DNA from: Chaetoceros tenuissimus
Taxonomy: Eukaryota > Bacillariophyta > Thalassiosirophyceae > Chaetocerotales > Chaetocerotaceae
Reading direction: 5' to 3'
DNA length: 20,284 bases
NCBI GenBank assembly: GCA_021927905.1
Contig: BLLK01000017.1
Span: 1-20,284, forward strand
This document shows positions 1-9,000 of this stretch, in pieces. The position numbers and the translations under genes are program-made. The stretch's first letter is position 1; the number at the start of each line of letters is the position of its first letter. The notes under the pieces were generated by a model that ran no database searches, was not told the origin of the DNA, and saw nothing but the letters and a program-made list of their open reading frames with translations.

Positions 1-1
1 T

Positions 2-268
2 GACGATGCTGTAGTACTTTTCTTCAGAAATTGCTTACAAAAGCCCTCAACAAAAACTATAGTGGAATGCATTTCTACTGAGAGAATCCTCGGACGAAAA
101 TATGGCAGTGTTAATAGAATCTGTCTAACGAAAATATTACGACCAGACATAGATGAAGAAGAGGAAGTAAATAAATACAGAGCTATGTTACAACAATATC
201 GCAATGGAATATCACATGATTGTACATTACATGACAACGAACTATGTTGCCAAAATAGAAAAGAGTAA
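2..268 (+). CDS. C-terminal end of an unrecognised protein, cut by the window edge
   Basis: The frame is open from the first bases of the window to a TAA at 266-268, so it is probably the 3' end of a gene that starts outside. About 88 residues are visible, with a charged stretch (PDIDEEEEVNKYRAMLQQY). A diverged copy at 5466-5719 keeps much of the protein sequence (ECIS, RKY, NRICL, PDIDEE, YRAMLQQY, SHDC, LHDNEL). That suggests the frame was once under protein-level selection. I recognise no family, membrane segment or catalytic motif. The first in-window GTG (62) is not a credible start because the frame continues upstream. It could instead be a relic inside a duplicated block. Confidence 0.4.
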   Translation, partial: DDAVVLFFRNCLQKPSTKTIVECISTERILGRKYGSVNRICLTKILRPDIDEEEEVNKYRAMLQQYRNGISHDCTLHDNELCCQNRKE

Positions 269-537
269 AACATACTGAAACATATGTTATTTTTTACAGT
301 AATGTTTTGCTACTGAACTTTCACCAGTCAAAGCCCACACAGAAATAAATGAGTCACAACTTGCTTATTGACAAAGAAGCCTGACAAGCAAGGAAATAGT
401 ATTCAAAAATATGTAAGCTGTGGGGAGAACTCAAGCATCCACGAAAGGATACGGTTCCTCAACCTCGCACAGCTATGAAAGAATGAAGAAAATATATAAA
501 CTTGTTGGAGCAACCTAACAACTCTCACAGGACGTTT

Positions 538-626
538 TTAGATTGGACAGAGCCCACAACTGTCAGCGCAATTGGCTTTGACAGCACCATCATAGACAGT
601 ATCGATGCAATATCTCGCAATTCATA
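538..626 (-). pseudogene. Truncated 3' end of a ShKT-type gene (relic)
   Basis: On the minus strand this encodes the last ~28 residues of the third cysteine module of the full-length gene at 5990-9686, including YCIDTVYDGAVKANC, SCGLCPI and a TAA at 538-540. There is no upstream coding sequence: homology ends abruptly near 626 and the flank is unrelated. It is therefore a broken paralogous end carried by the duplicated block, not a functional gene. The cysteines present are intact; one residue differs from the full gene (Ala-Asp-Ser-Cys for Ala-Asn-Ser-Cys). Confidence 0.8.
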
Positions 627-1000
627 ATTATTGATTTAGTAGAGGATCCGAGTCAATAGAAAATTTCAGATCGTCTAATGGCATGGATTTCATAATATAG
701 TTTATGACGAATGAATCTTGCTGGGCCGCGTAAATCCACTGTGTGTTCTATATAATGAAATGAGAGACTTTCTTTTCAAAGCACTCGGATGAAAATTATG
801 GATCCATCTACGTAGCAAGTGACAACACCCAGTAATTTGAACTTATCAGTACTATTTACTCGGTTGCTTCTGCTTGAATGGAATGATGATGTCGACGTCA
901 ACACCTTGAGGTTAAAATCTAATTCCAGAGTCGTGCTGTTAATATCTTTCTTTGCACTTGATCCAATGACATAAGATTTTGTAAATCTTGGTCCTTCAGG
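627..1000. other. Intergenic stretch, no gene seen
   Basis: No long frame, repeat partner or RNA gene is visible here. It lies between the broken end of the duplicated block and the 3' end of the small minus-strand ORF. It contains a cgacgtca half-match to a CRE at 893-900. Otherwise I see nothing to annotate. Confidence 0.4.
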
Positions 1001-1402
1001 TTAATTGTAAAGCGCTCTATTATAGACGTCTTTTTTCAATGTGTTGTAGGTATATTCCCAAACCTGTTTCGATGGATGCATCTGTGATGGCCAAACTGCG
1101 TCTCTATGAAATGTAGGACAAACCATTCGTAACATTCCTACAATCTTTTCGCCAGGTTTGTGGCTTCTACCACTGTGGACAAGTAATACAGTCTGATTGT
1201 TGATGGGATCCTTCACTGTCAAACCATTTCTATAGTGCATGTCAGCATCTCTTTCAATATATAGGTGAGAACTTCGGAAAAGTTTGATGGACAAAATGGT
1301 TGGATCAGATGGATATTCATAAGAATCCAATGACGAGCTAGCATTGGAGTCCAAAGATGACGTCAGGGAGACCTTTTCTATCTCTTTTTCAGAGAATTGC
1401 AT
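1001..1402 (-). CDS. Small hypothetical protein, 133 aa
   Basis: An ATG at 1402 opens 133 codons. The N-terminus is Ser-rich (about residues 12-27, with a doubled SSLDS pattern). The body is mixed and globular-looking, with HKPGEKIVGMLRM and PTFHRDAVWPSQM in the second half. No signal peptide, membrane segment or known motif is recognised. Its 5' end overlaps the dispersed repeat: a decayed version of the first ~27 codons, including the TGACGTCA block, appears at 9948-9995 with stops. So either the repeat captured the start of this gene, or this ORF is a fragment of a larger element. It is followed by plain intergenic DNA. Whether it is expressed is unknown. Confidence 0.35.
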   Translation of the reverse strand: MQFSEKEIEKVSLTSSLDSNASSSLDSYEYPSDPTILSIKLFRSSHLYIERDADMHYRNGLTVKDPINNQTVLLVHSGRSHKPGEKIVGMLRMVCPTFHRDAVWPSQMHPSKQVWEYTYNTLKKDVYNRALYN

Positions 1403-1765
1403 TCGTTCTCCTTCCCTGGAAGGGTTCTAACTTGGGAAAAAGAAAGGGTTGACGTGCTCGGGTCTTTAAAAAACTCTGATTCTCTGAGGAGAAAAAGGTA
1501 ATCTCTTGGGAAGAAGAAATGGTTGAAGTGTTCAGGTCATTAGTACAGAAAGACCCTCTTCTGATCAGGGTTCAAGAAGGGAGAAGCCTCTGAGAGAATC
1601 ATGAACTCTTGAACTTCAGTCTTGGAAAGGGCCCTCGGGTCATTTTAAAAAGATCTCAAAATTCTTTTCCTCTCTCTATCTCCTCTAAAGGGCCTGTTCG
1701 GGTCATCATGAAAAGTTCTCCCTCTTCTAAGGCAGTCGGTGAAACCGAGACATTTCTCCAATTTC
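1324..1765 (+). repeat. Dispersed repeat family, copy A (upstream of the gene at 2044)
   Basis: This block shares long stretches with 9948-10755 (same strand) and, inverted, with about 17810-17975. Shared landmarks in order are: aatccaatgacgag with TGACGTCA; ttccctggaaggg; cttgggaaaaagaaagggtt followed by a tcgggtc core; then cttggaaagggccctcgggt and gttcgggtcatcatgaaaag with ctcttctaaggcagtcgg. The (t)tcgggtc/tcaggtc core recurs here near 1459, 1530, 1633 and 1698, so the block is internally repetitive. Indels between copies are not multiples of three, so it is not conserved as protein. I see no terminal inverted repeats. Confidence 0.75.
1358..1365. promoter_or_regulatory. CRE-type palindrome TGACGTCA
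   Basis: A perfect TGACGTCA palindrome. The same octamer with similar flanks is at 9986-9993 in the other long copy of the repeat. In diatoms, CRE-like TGACGT elements bound by bZIP factors are known to control CO2-responsive genes. Here the site lies inside the small minus-strand ORF and ~680 bp upstream of the gene at 2044, so a regulatory role is inference only. Confidence 0.3.
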
Positions 1766-2043
1766 CAAAAAGTGACAATTCCCCCAGCCCATCCGAAATT
1801 CGGCGATCCTGATCTAGATCTTGACATTTTGATTCAAGGTCTTATTGATACCCCCCTTTTGAGAAAGAAAACGTCTCCTACCCAAGCTACGGTACTGTCT
1901 TCTGCTCTCGCATCACAAATCACGTAAATATTCGCTCGTATGTTCCAAGATATTGACATTTTCCAATAGGAAAAATATGTACGAGTAATCGCCAATTCAT
2001 AGCTTCTCCCTCGAATAGGATTTTATACTTCTTCTTCTTCTCT

Positions 2044-4641
2044 ATGACGCACAACAATGCCTATATTCATTCCCAATCAAATATGAAGATACGAAAGATG
2101 AAGAAGCGAAAGATGAAGAAAATTGAATTGATCCTATTGGGAATGTTACTCCTTTTGTTCCTAACAATTATTCTCAACATTTCTATCGCCTTAGACCTAA
2201 AGATTGTCAGTGCCAACATTATCAAAGCCCCAGACAAGGACAGCATGTCGATGAAGAATCAGCGACAGCATGTATTTTCCAGTAGAGAAGCTCATTTCGA
2301 CTTGCTTCAAAAGCAACGTTTGTATGATTACTCTTCTTCCAGTAGCAATCATTCAGAGAGTAAGGAGCATGATATGAAAAGCATGGTGTCTCGAAATGTA
2401 TCTACACCAACACTCTTGAGACAAGCAGTAGGATTGGAACCGAGAATACAATGCCATTCACCAGAGAAGAACGTTCCCTGGATATTAGATGGTACATGTA
2501 TGAAGGATCCACATCGCTCTATTTTCAGTTCTGCTTCCTATAAGCGCTCTTGTGGGCTTTGTGGAAATGATGCAGAATATTTGAGAGAATTACAAGAAGA
2601 TATTGCAAAGAAGTTTGCAAAGAAGTGCAAAGAATTAGTAGTTTACGGAGCTGCTCTTGGAAGCAAATATGAGCAATGGATGCGATCATCAAATTTTCTT
2701 GGTGACCATAGTATCAAAGTGGTTCGACGTCATGGAACTTGCTTTTTCCAATTTGTGACTGATGTCGATCATACGGGAGACCTTCTATCATCAGATGGTT
2801 CTCAGCGGCTCATTGTGATTGACCCATCTAGAATGCCATACAAGAACAACCGTCGGAATACAAAAATCTTGAAGCTGAATCCTGGTCTACTCTTCCCTTG
2901 GGCTGATAGAGTGATTTGGCAGGATGCTAAACTTCTTCAATCGAATCATGGCAATATGCCTTCGCCCCGCGGTTTACCAAGCGATTACTTACTACACTTC
3001 AATCGTACCGTTGGTCGCTATGGTGTTTGCTCGAGCTACATGGGATTGCCTCCTGATAAAGCTTCTGTTGGAGACTCCTCGACAGTCAGTTTTAAAGCTC
3101 ATTGCGATGCTATTATTGCTTCTGCTGAAAAGAGACCTACTGTATCTGATGATCTCGAAACTCTACGACTCCAGTGTCAACACTACGAGGAAATGCATAG
3201 TAATGAAGCACTACAGTCGAGTCAGTTATTTTACAATCAGCATCCACTTGTTGATACTGCCTTCATCGTTTATGATATGCGTGATTCAACCTGCCGAAAA
3301 TTTAATGGAGATTTTGGGTGTTCATGGCTCAATGAAATACACTGTTTCTCCGACCGAGATCAGATTTCATTTCCACATGTACTAGCAAGCTCAGGGTTGA
3401 GGCTTTCTCCTCATATGCAAGTTTCTGGTCAAGAATATCGCGACCGCATATATATTAATGAAAATCAAAGACCTATGTTACACATTGCAAAGAGAGGCTG
3501 CCATTGGTACTATAGGAGCTTTTCTCAATGTGTAGCAAGTTCCAACACACATATTGATGAGGAAATGATCAAGGACAACGAGACTACACCAACGACCACC
3601 ACAACGTCAACAAAGCCGAGAGTTGCTGTGATTGTAGCGGGTACTTTGAATAGGTTCATTTTTGATTCTGCTCTGAAAAATTTGATAAAACCTATGAAAA
3701 AAAGAGCATCCGTTGACTATTATGTGTCACTAAGCACCGCTCGAATGAAAGCTTACAGATCAGACTCAGGATACACAGACCGCCTTCAGCCAGATCCCAC
3801 ACTACCTTCTTCTTCTGTCGAAGATTTTGTTGACATAGAGGAATATATACGAACCAAAATTGCCAGTCTGGCCTCGTCTGTAGGTGCCGTGAATTTGCAG
3901 AAATCTGTTGATATCGATTCTGAGCCAATGCTTATCGCTAGAAGAGAAAGAGCCCTAGAAGAGAACCCAGACGAAGATCCAGACTCAAGATTTCCTATCA
4001 TTGACAATAGAAACGCTGCTATATCGCAAAGGACTGCAAATGCAAATAGGAATCTTTTGAGGTTGCATCTCGCTATACAGAGTTTATGGAAGACTGCCAC
4101 CAATTGGGAAAAGGAAGAAGGTTTTAAATACGATTATGTCATGTTCCTTCGTGACGACTCTCTCTGGTTGAAAGAGTTTGACATACGCAATCTTGTAGCT
4201 AAAGGTGGAGACATTTTCATCCCTGCATGTGATGCAAGGGATCCTCCTCAACCAAGTGAAATAAATGACCATATCCTAATTTCGCGACGTGACACTGCAG
4301 ATGTCTTTGGAAATTACTATTCAGAACTATCGAAAAGAGATGTCAAGGCTTGCATGAAACTACTGCCAGATGATCTGACAAAAGGTGGAAAGCGTGGGTG
4401 CAACAGTGAAATGTTACTGAAATGGATAGTGGACGAAAGAAACATAACTGTCACCAAACTTGGACAAAGTAAGATACCCTTTCAGCGCTCTGCAAATGTA
4501 AAGCTACCGGATGGATCGAATGTTCCATGTTTCCATAAGTTTTGTCAAAGTCGGAAGCACCCCTTGACTTTCACAAATGAGTCGAATGCAATAAAAATAT
4601 GCAAACAAATCGATTGGAAAAAGGTCTTGGACATAAAGTAA
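2044..4641 (+). CDS. Type II membrane glycosyltransferase-like protein (DUF616/TOD1-MUCI70-like plus second GT-like domain)
   Basis: Single exon, 865 aa. A short basic cytoplasmic tail is followed by one hydrophobic segment (residues ~28-50, ELILLGMLLLLFLTIILNI), as in Golgi type II enzymes. Residues ~196-490 match the DUF616 (TOD1/MUCI70) pattern: LVVYGAALG, a KILKLNPGLLFPWADRVIWQD block, QHP, and WLNEIHCFSDRDQISFPHVL. A Thr-rich linker (515-523) leads to a second GT-like domain (~526-835) starting VAVIVAGTLNRFIFDS and containing FLRDDSLW (701-708), a plausible acidic metal/donor site. The likely role is sugar transfer to secreted glycans in the Golgi; donor and acceptor cannot be told. The first ATG follows a CTT-rich tract; Met14 is an alternative start. 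A partial, frameshifted duplicate of the second domain is at 19683-20284. Confidence 0.85.
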   Translation: MTHNNAYIHSQSNMKIRKMKKRKMKKIELILLGMLLLLFLTIILNISIALDLKIVSANIIKAPDKDSMSMKNQRQHVFSSREAHFDLLQKQRLYDYSSSSSNHSESKEHDMKSMVSRNVSTPTLLRQAVGLEPRIQCHSPEKNVPWILDGTCMKDPHRSIFSSASYKRSCGLCGNDAEYLRELQEDIAKKFAKKCKELVVYGAALGSKYEQWMRSSNFLGDHSIKVVRRHGTCFFQFVTDVDHTGDLLSSDGSQRLIVIDPSRMPYKNNRRNTKILKLNPGLLFPWADRVIWQDAKLLQSNHGNMPSPRGLPSDYLLHFNRTVGRYGVCSSYMGLPPDKASVGDSSTVSFKAHCDAIIASAEKRPTVSDDLETLRLQCQHYEEMHSNEALQSSQLFYNQHPLVDTAFIVYDMRDSTCRKFNGDFGCSWLNEIHCFSDRDQISFPHVLASSGLRLSPHMQVSGQEYRDRIYINENQRPMLHIAKRGCHWYYRSFSQCVASSNTHIDEEMIKDNETTPTTTTTSTKPRVAVIVAGTLNRFIFDSALKNLIKPMKKRASVDYYVSLSTARMKAYRSDSGYTDRLQPDPTLPSSSVEDFVDIEEYIRTKIASLASSVGAVNLQKSVDIDSEPMLIARRERALEENPDEDPDSRFPIIDNRNAAISQRTANANRNLLRLHLAIQSLWKTATNWEKEEGFKYDYVMFLRDDSLWLKEFDIRNLVAKGGDIFIPACDARDPPQPSEINDHILISRRDTADVFGNYYSELSKRDVKACMKLLPDDLTKGGKRGCNSEMLLKWIVDERNITVTKLGQSKIPFQRSANVKLPDGSNVPCFHKFCQSRKHPLTFTNESNAIKICKQIDWKKVLDIK

Positions 4642-5465
4642 ATGTATTTTGAAAGTGTTCATCTATGTGCTTCTTCAAGCCACAAACTTATGTAGACTAT
4701 ATGTAGTATTGTAATTGTAATGTTCATAATCGATAGCCAATTAGAGTCATGAAAGGCGTTGCTAGATTTACCTCTCCAGTTGTTGTTTTTAAAACCTCCT
4801 CGAGAAGAGAGCTAGAGCCCCGTTCCTTTTCGGTACCCTACTAGTCTAGGATTTCGAGCTTGCTATAAAGATCTAAACTTCTTCTGACCGGATCGAGAAT
4901 ATCATTATGGGCAGAACTCATCAATTGGAACCTGCATATTTTCTACTCTAGCTGATCAAATTAGTAAGAACCAAGCTGTTTTTGTTTGCCACATCTTTGA
5001 TATCGTTTGGATTCATTTGAAAGCGGTGTGAATAGATGGAACCGGGAAGAGATTGTAATCCTCTCTCCAGTTATATTTTGATAGAAAATTCCAGGGCTGC
5101 TAGTCCCTTGAATTCTTCTCTAGTAGTAGTTTTGTGCAAAAGTCTTTTACTTCCTACCACAATCTATGTTGATAAAGAATGATGTCTTTCTGGAAGAAGC
5201 CAAGAAGAGTCGAGTTCCACCCTGTATCATTTTGTCTAGTCTGTCCCTTTTGGTAAGAAGTCTAGTCAGGAGGCGAATTGTTTGGATTACACCTTGTTCA
5301 GGATTATCAATCCGATTGCGTCTACCTGTTAGGAGAAATTGTTGGAGTGTGGGCTCTGTATGAATAGTTGTCATGAATGTCAAAGTGATGTACAAATACA
5401 ATACTCAAGCAGATATAGAAAGACTTGGATTGTATCGAATAATGCTATGTAATGAGATTGTTTTA
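4642..5465. other. Intergenic stretch with a diverged repeat
   Basis: This is the 3' flank of the 865-aa gene. At 4802-4910 it holds two short blocks (gctagagcccc near 4811; tcattatgg near 4902) that recur in the same order at 11088-11146. Short open frames at 5147-5401 occur on both strands and overlap each other. Neither has a recognisable motif and I do not call them genes. No RNA gene is seen. Confidence 0.45.
4802..4910 (+). repeat. Diverged repeat shared with 11088-11146
   Basis: Two blocks, gagaa.g.agctagagcccc and gatc.gag.atcattatgg, occur in the same order here and at 11088-11146. The spacing is about 50 bp shorter in the other copy. Both copies lie on the far side of a gene that has a dispersed-repeat copy, so they may be outer parts of the same old duplication. 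The match is short and eye-made. Confidence 0.4.
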
Positions 5466-5719
5466 AAGATGCTGAAGTACTTTTCTTCAGAAAGTGGTTG
5501 CAAAAGCCGTAAACAACACTAGTGGAATGTATTTCTGCTAAGAGAATCTGCGAACGAAAATATCACAATGGAAATAGAATCTGTCTACCGAAAATATCGT
5601 GTCCAGACATAGATGAAGAAGGAGAAAGTAAAAACTACAGAGCTATGTTACAACAATATTACAATAGAATGTCCCATGATTGTCCATTACATGACAACGA
5701 ACTAATGGTGCCAAAATAG
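5466..5719 (+). pseudogene. Broken copy of the unrecognised left-edge reading frame
   Basis: This aligns with 2-268. The frame begins DAEVLFFRKWLQKP, where an in-frame TAA (5510-5512) replaces the TCA codon of copy 1, then resumes (VECISAKRICERKY) to a TAG at 5717-5719. Later indels change the C-terminus (NELMVPK instead of NELCCQNRKE). Conserved words are NRICL, PDIDEE, YRAMLQQY and LHDNEL. The stop and C-terminal change indicate a decayed copy. It runs convergent to the ShKT gene, ending ~270 bp from that gene's stop. Confidence 0.6.
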
Positions 5720-6076
5720 AAAAGAGGAAATCATCTATATTATTTTTTATAGGAAACTTTGGCTACTGGACTTTCACCAGTCAAAGCCCATGCAAAAATA
5801 AATGAATCAGTTCTTGCTTATTGACAAAGCTGTCTGACAACCAAGGAAATAGTATTCAAAATATGTAAGCTGCGGGGAGAACTCAAGCATCCATGAAAGG
5901 ATACGGTTCCTCAACCTCACACAGCTGTGAAAGAATGAAGAACATATACAAACTTGTTGGAGCAACCTAACAACTTTCACAGGACCTTTTTAGATTGGAC
6001 AGAGCCCACAACTGTTAGCACAATTGGCTTTGACAGCACCATCATAGACGGTATCGATGCAATATTTCGCAATTCT
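5466..6076 (+). repeat. Duplicated block, copy 2 (partner at 2-626)
   Basis: This matches the left-edge block over its whole length, including the spacer at about 5730-5985 and the coding end of the minus-strand gene as far as about 6076. Here the match continues into an intact gene. This copy therefore most likely preserves the ancestral junction, and the left-edge copy is a truncated derivative. Confidence 0.85.
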
Positions 6077-9000
6077 CTCGGCTGCTTTGCCCTCGTTCTT
6101 GGTGATCCAAGTACAGTACTTTTCTTTGCCAGTTTTGAGGAGCTCAAACTTGAAAGCAGAATTGTCACGACAAGAAGGATCATTAGGTGTTAAGTCGTCA
6201 GGACATTGACCGCAACTTTTGAAACAAGCTTCCTTGACAAAGTCCGAAGTACAGTACTCTCCAATACGCTTGGCATCGACACTACTGTTTTGATTCTTCA
6301 AGAGCCAGCTACAATTCTTTGTTATATCTTGATTCTTGAGCTGGAAAGTAAAAGAAGAATCATCCACACATGGTGTTTCACAGGCATCGCAAGAAAATGG
6401 ACACAAGAACTTGACACTGTTTCTTCCACAGTACTTAGCAATCCTATCAGACGTTTGCTGAGAGTTCCGAGTCAGCCATGCGCAAGTTACATCCTTACCA
6501 ACATTGTCGAGAGTAAAGGTACCAGTGATACTATCAGCACAGATGTCTTCAGGTACTGTAGGTGCTGAAGTTGGGGCAGAAGTTGGGGCAGAAGTTGGGG
6601 CAGAAGTTGGGGTAGTCGTTGGCTATTTGAATGAGGAAGAAGATGAAAAGTTAGGTAATGCATGAATGTTGATAAGTAGCATAAAAGAGCACAAGAACTT
6701 ACTGTTGGAGTAGGAGCTGCAGTTGGTGGTCCCTCACAGCGATTATTACCTGGGTTTCGAGTGGTACCTGCAGGACATGCACATTCCTTTCCATTTTTGA
6801 TTGTTTCAAAAGTATTTGGACAATTGCAGACACCTTCGTCATCTTTGACCTCACACTTTCCATTGAATTTGCAATTCACGTTATCACAAGGTCCTACAAA
6901 TACTGGAGCAGGAGCAGGAGCAGGTGCAGGTGCTGGAACTACTACTGTTGAGACAGGAGTAATACTAGTAACACCAGCAGGAGGAGAAGAAGAAAAACTT
7001 GAATTACCAATTGCCGTCTGAATCGCATCACCAATGTTTGTACTTGAGGTAGATAAGTCTACAGTATTTTCAGGAAAAGTAAAAGTTGTTGTTGTTTCTG
7101 CTGTCCCTGACAAAGCTTGAAGAAGTCGGGAAGTTGTCATTTCTAGTCGTCTTCCTGAGATTATTATATCACAATCCACATTATAGGTACAACCGCTGTT
7201 ATTAGGACAAACAAGTAAAGCTTGTGCTTCTGCCTCCGGTCTCATCAAGGCACAGAGGTCCTGTAATACGGTTACTAAATCATTTCTGTCTCCGTTGAAT
7301 GCAACTGTAACTTCACTCGTAATACTTCTCGTTACAATGGGAGCGGGAGCAGGAGCAGAAGTTGTCTGTAGGAATCTACTTGAAACAGCCAAAGATGACT
7401 TGTCACAGTGGAGCTCTACTTCTTCGTCCTCTGATGCTTCCATTAAAGCTTTGGTACATTCACGTTGTACAAGATTCTCTACAAGCTCTACTTGATCAAT
7501 GTCTTGCACTCCACGAACTGGAGCTCCTTGCTCATCAGAACAATCATTGATTAGAACCACGTCTGAAGCACGAGTACGGTAGAAGCAAACATCAGGATTC
7601 TTCACAACATTACAAGCTGCTTTGTCCATGATTGTAGGAACAATCACATTAGCAATGAGTTGTGCAGAAGCAAGTCCAATGCTCGCTGGCTCACTAGTAT
7701 CGATGATATCATTGCGACTTGTCATTGCCCAGATCTTTACAGCTTCGGTAGGACCATAGATCATTTGATCATTGAGAGGGTACTTTCCAAAGGCTGGAAT
7801 TACTGCATATCTGTTTCCATAGTCATAAGTATCCTTATCAACCTTGAAGATATCAACAGGTACTGCATAGAATGCATCTAAACGGAAGAATGCTACTCTT
7901 CCATACTCAAATCCAAGGTTCTGGGCATGTTCCTCCATTAAAGTCCATGCTGATTGAATGCTGGTAATAGCTTTGAAAGATTCTACCTTCTCATCATCCT
8001 TGATAATGACGGAAGGTGGCGATTTACCAACATTTGCAGCAATTACTTTTGACATCTCACCTAGATTATGAATGGCATCGGCATCAGTATTGCTAATGTC
8101 ATCTTCAATATCAGGATATAAGGTACGATAGTGAATGACAATGTCGCAATTATACTTGGCGTTTGAGATAAGAATATTCTTGACGATACTTGGAAGAGAA
8201 ATTGCCTTGAAACTTTTCAGTGGGCCGAAGAAATTCAAACTGCAGCGTGGTAGCTCGGCAATTTGAACTTGAACCTGTCCAACATTGGCAAGGAGACGAC
8301 GTGCTTCATCTACACCAATATTCTTTACGAATGAAGGCAACCACTGTCTCAATTCATCACTGAAATGATGATTGTCACCGACTCTCTTTCTTTCTTCCCA
8401 ATGAAGCACACGATCAACGAAACGAGAATCATCTCTCGCAGCAAACTCTCCCAATGTACCAAGATAATGATTGGCAACAAATACAGTCTTGCTAGAATCT
8501 AGGTAAATATTATCCTCGCTACAGAGCTTCTCAATTGGACGGTGCGCATCACCAGTCATTCTCCACTCGTCCTTGGTAGGAACAGCACTTAGATCAATGA
8601 TGGTTTTCACTGGAATCACACCATCACGACCTGTGATGGTGTCAGCGCCATAGTATCTCCAGCGCAGAGTATCAAAGTCTTTAGCAACAATTGATGGACC
8701 AAGATATTTTGGAAAGCTCATGGATACATCCTGACGAGTGCTTTCAATACCACCAAACTGGAAACGAGACACAGGAATACATGCCTTTGACTCCTCAAGG
8801 TGAAGACGGTCATCACTTAGATCGATCTGCTTCAACATCTTGAGGACAGAAGCAGGCTCTAGCATAGGGATAGGGGTGATATTCTCCTGATACATGAACT
8901 CATTGGGATTCCAAGCGTTTGGGTTAATGTGAATGTATTCGTCCACATCAGTCATGAGGGTCCATGTTGCACCTTCGCCTTTCAAGGTTTGCATACACTT

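Larger units (their letters stand above)
2..626 (+). repeat. Duplicated block, copy 1 (partner at 5466-6076)
   Basis: Read side by side, this stretch matches 5466-6076 along its whole length with scattered substitutions and small indels. It contains the end of the unrecognised reading frame, a shared spacer (for example actttcaccagtcaaagccc) and the 3' end of the ShKT-type gene. Similarity stops at about 626, inside what is coding sequence in the partner, so this copy is the truncated one. Both copies have the same orientation, about 5.46 kb apart. Confidence 0.85.

Noticed and set aside
1609-1927. Plus-strand frames of 67 and 62 codons before the 865-aa gene
   Set aside because: The first lies in the dispersed repeat and its frame is destroyed by indels in copy B; the second overlaps it, lacks an ATG start and has no recognisable motif.
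5147-5401. Overlapping frames on both strands in the intergenic region
   Set aside because: They are mutually exclusive, have no motif, and neither is conserved in the other copy of any repeat.
6761-7881. Plus-strand open frames opposite the mosaic glycosyltransferase gene
   Set aside because: They overlap well-supported minus-strand coding sequence and show only low-complexity Gly/Ala or random composition.
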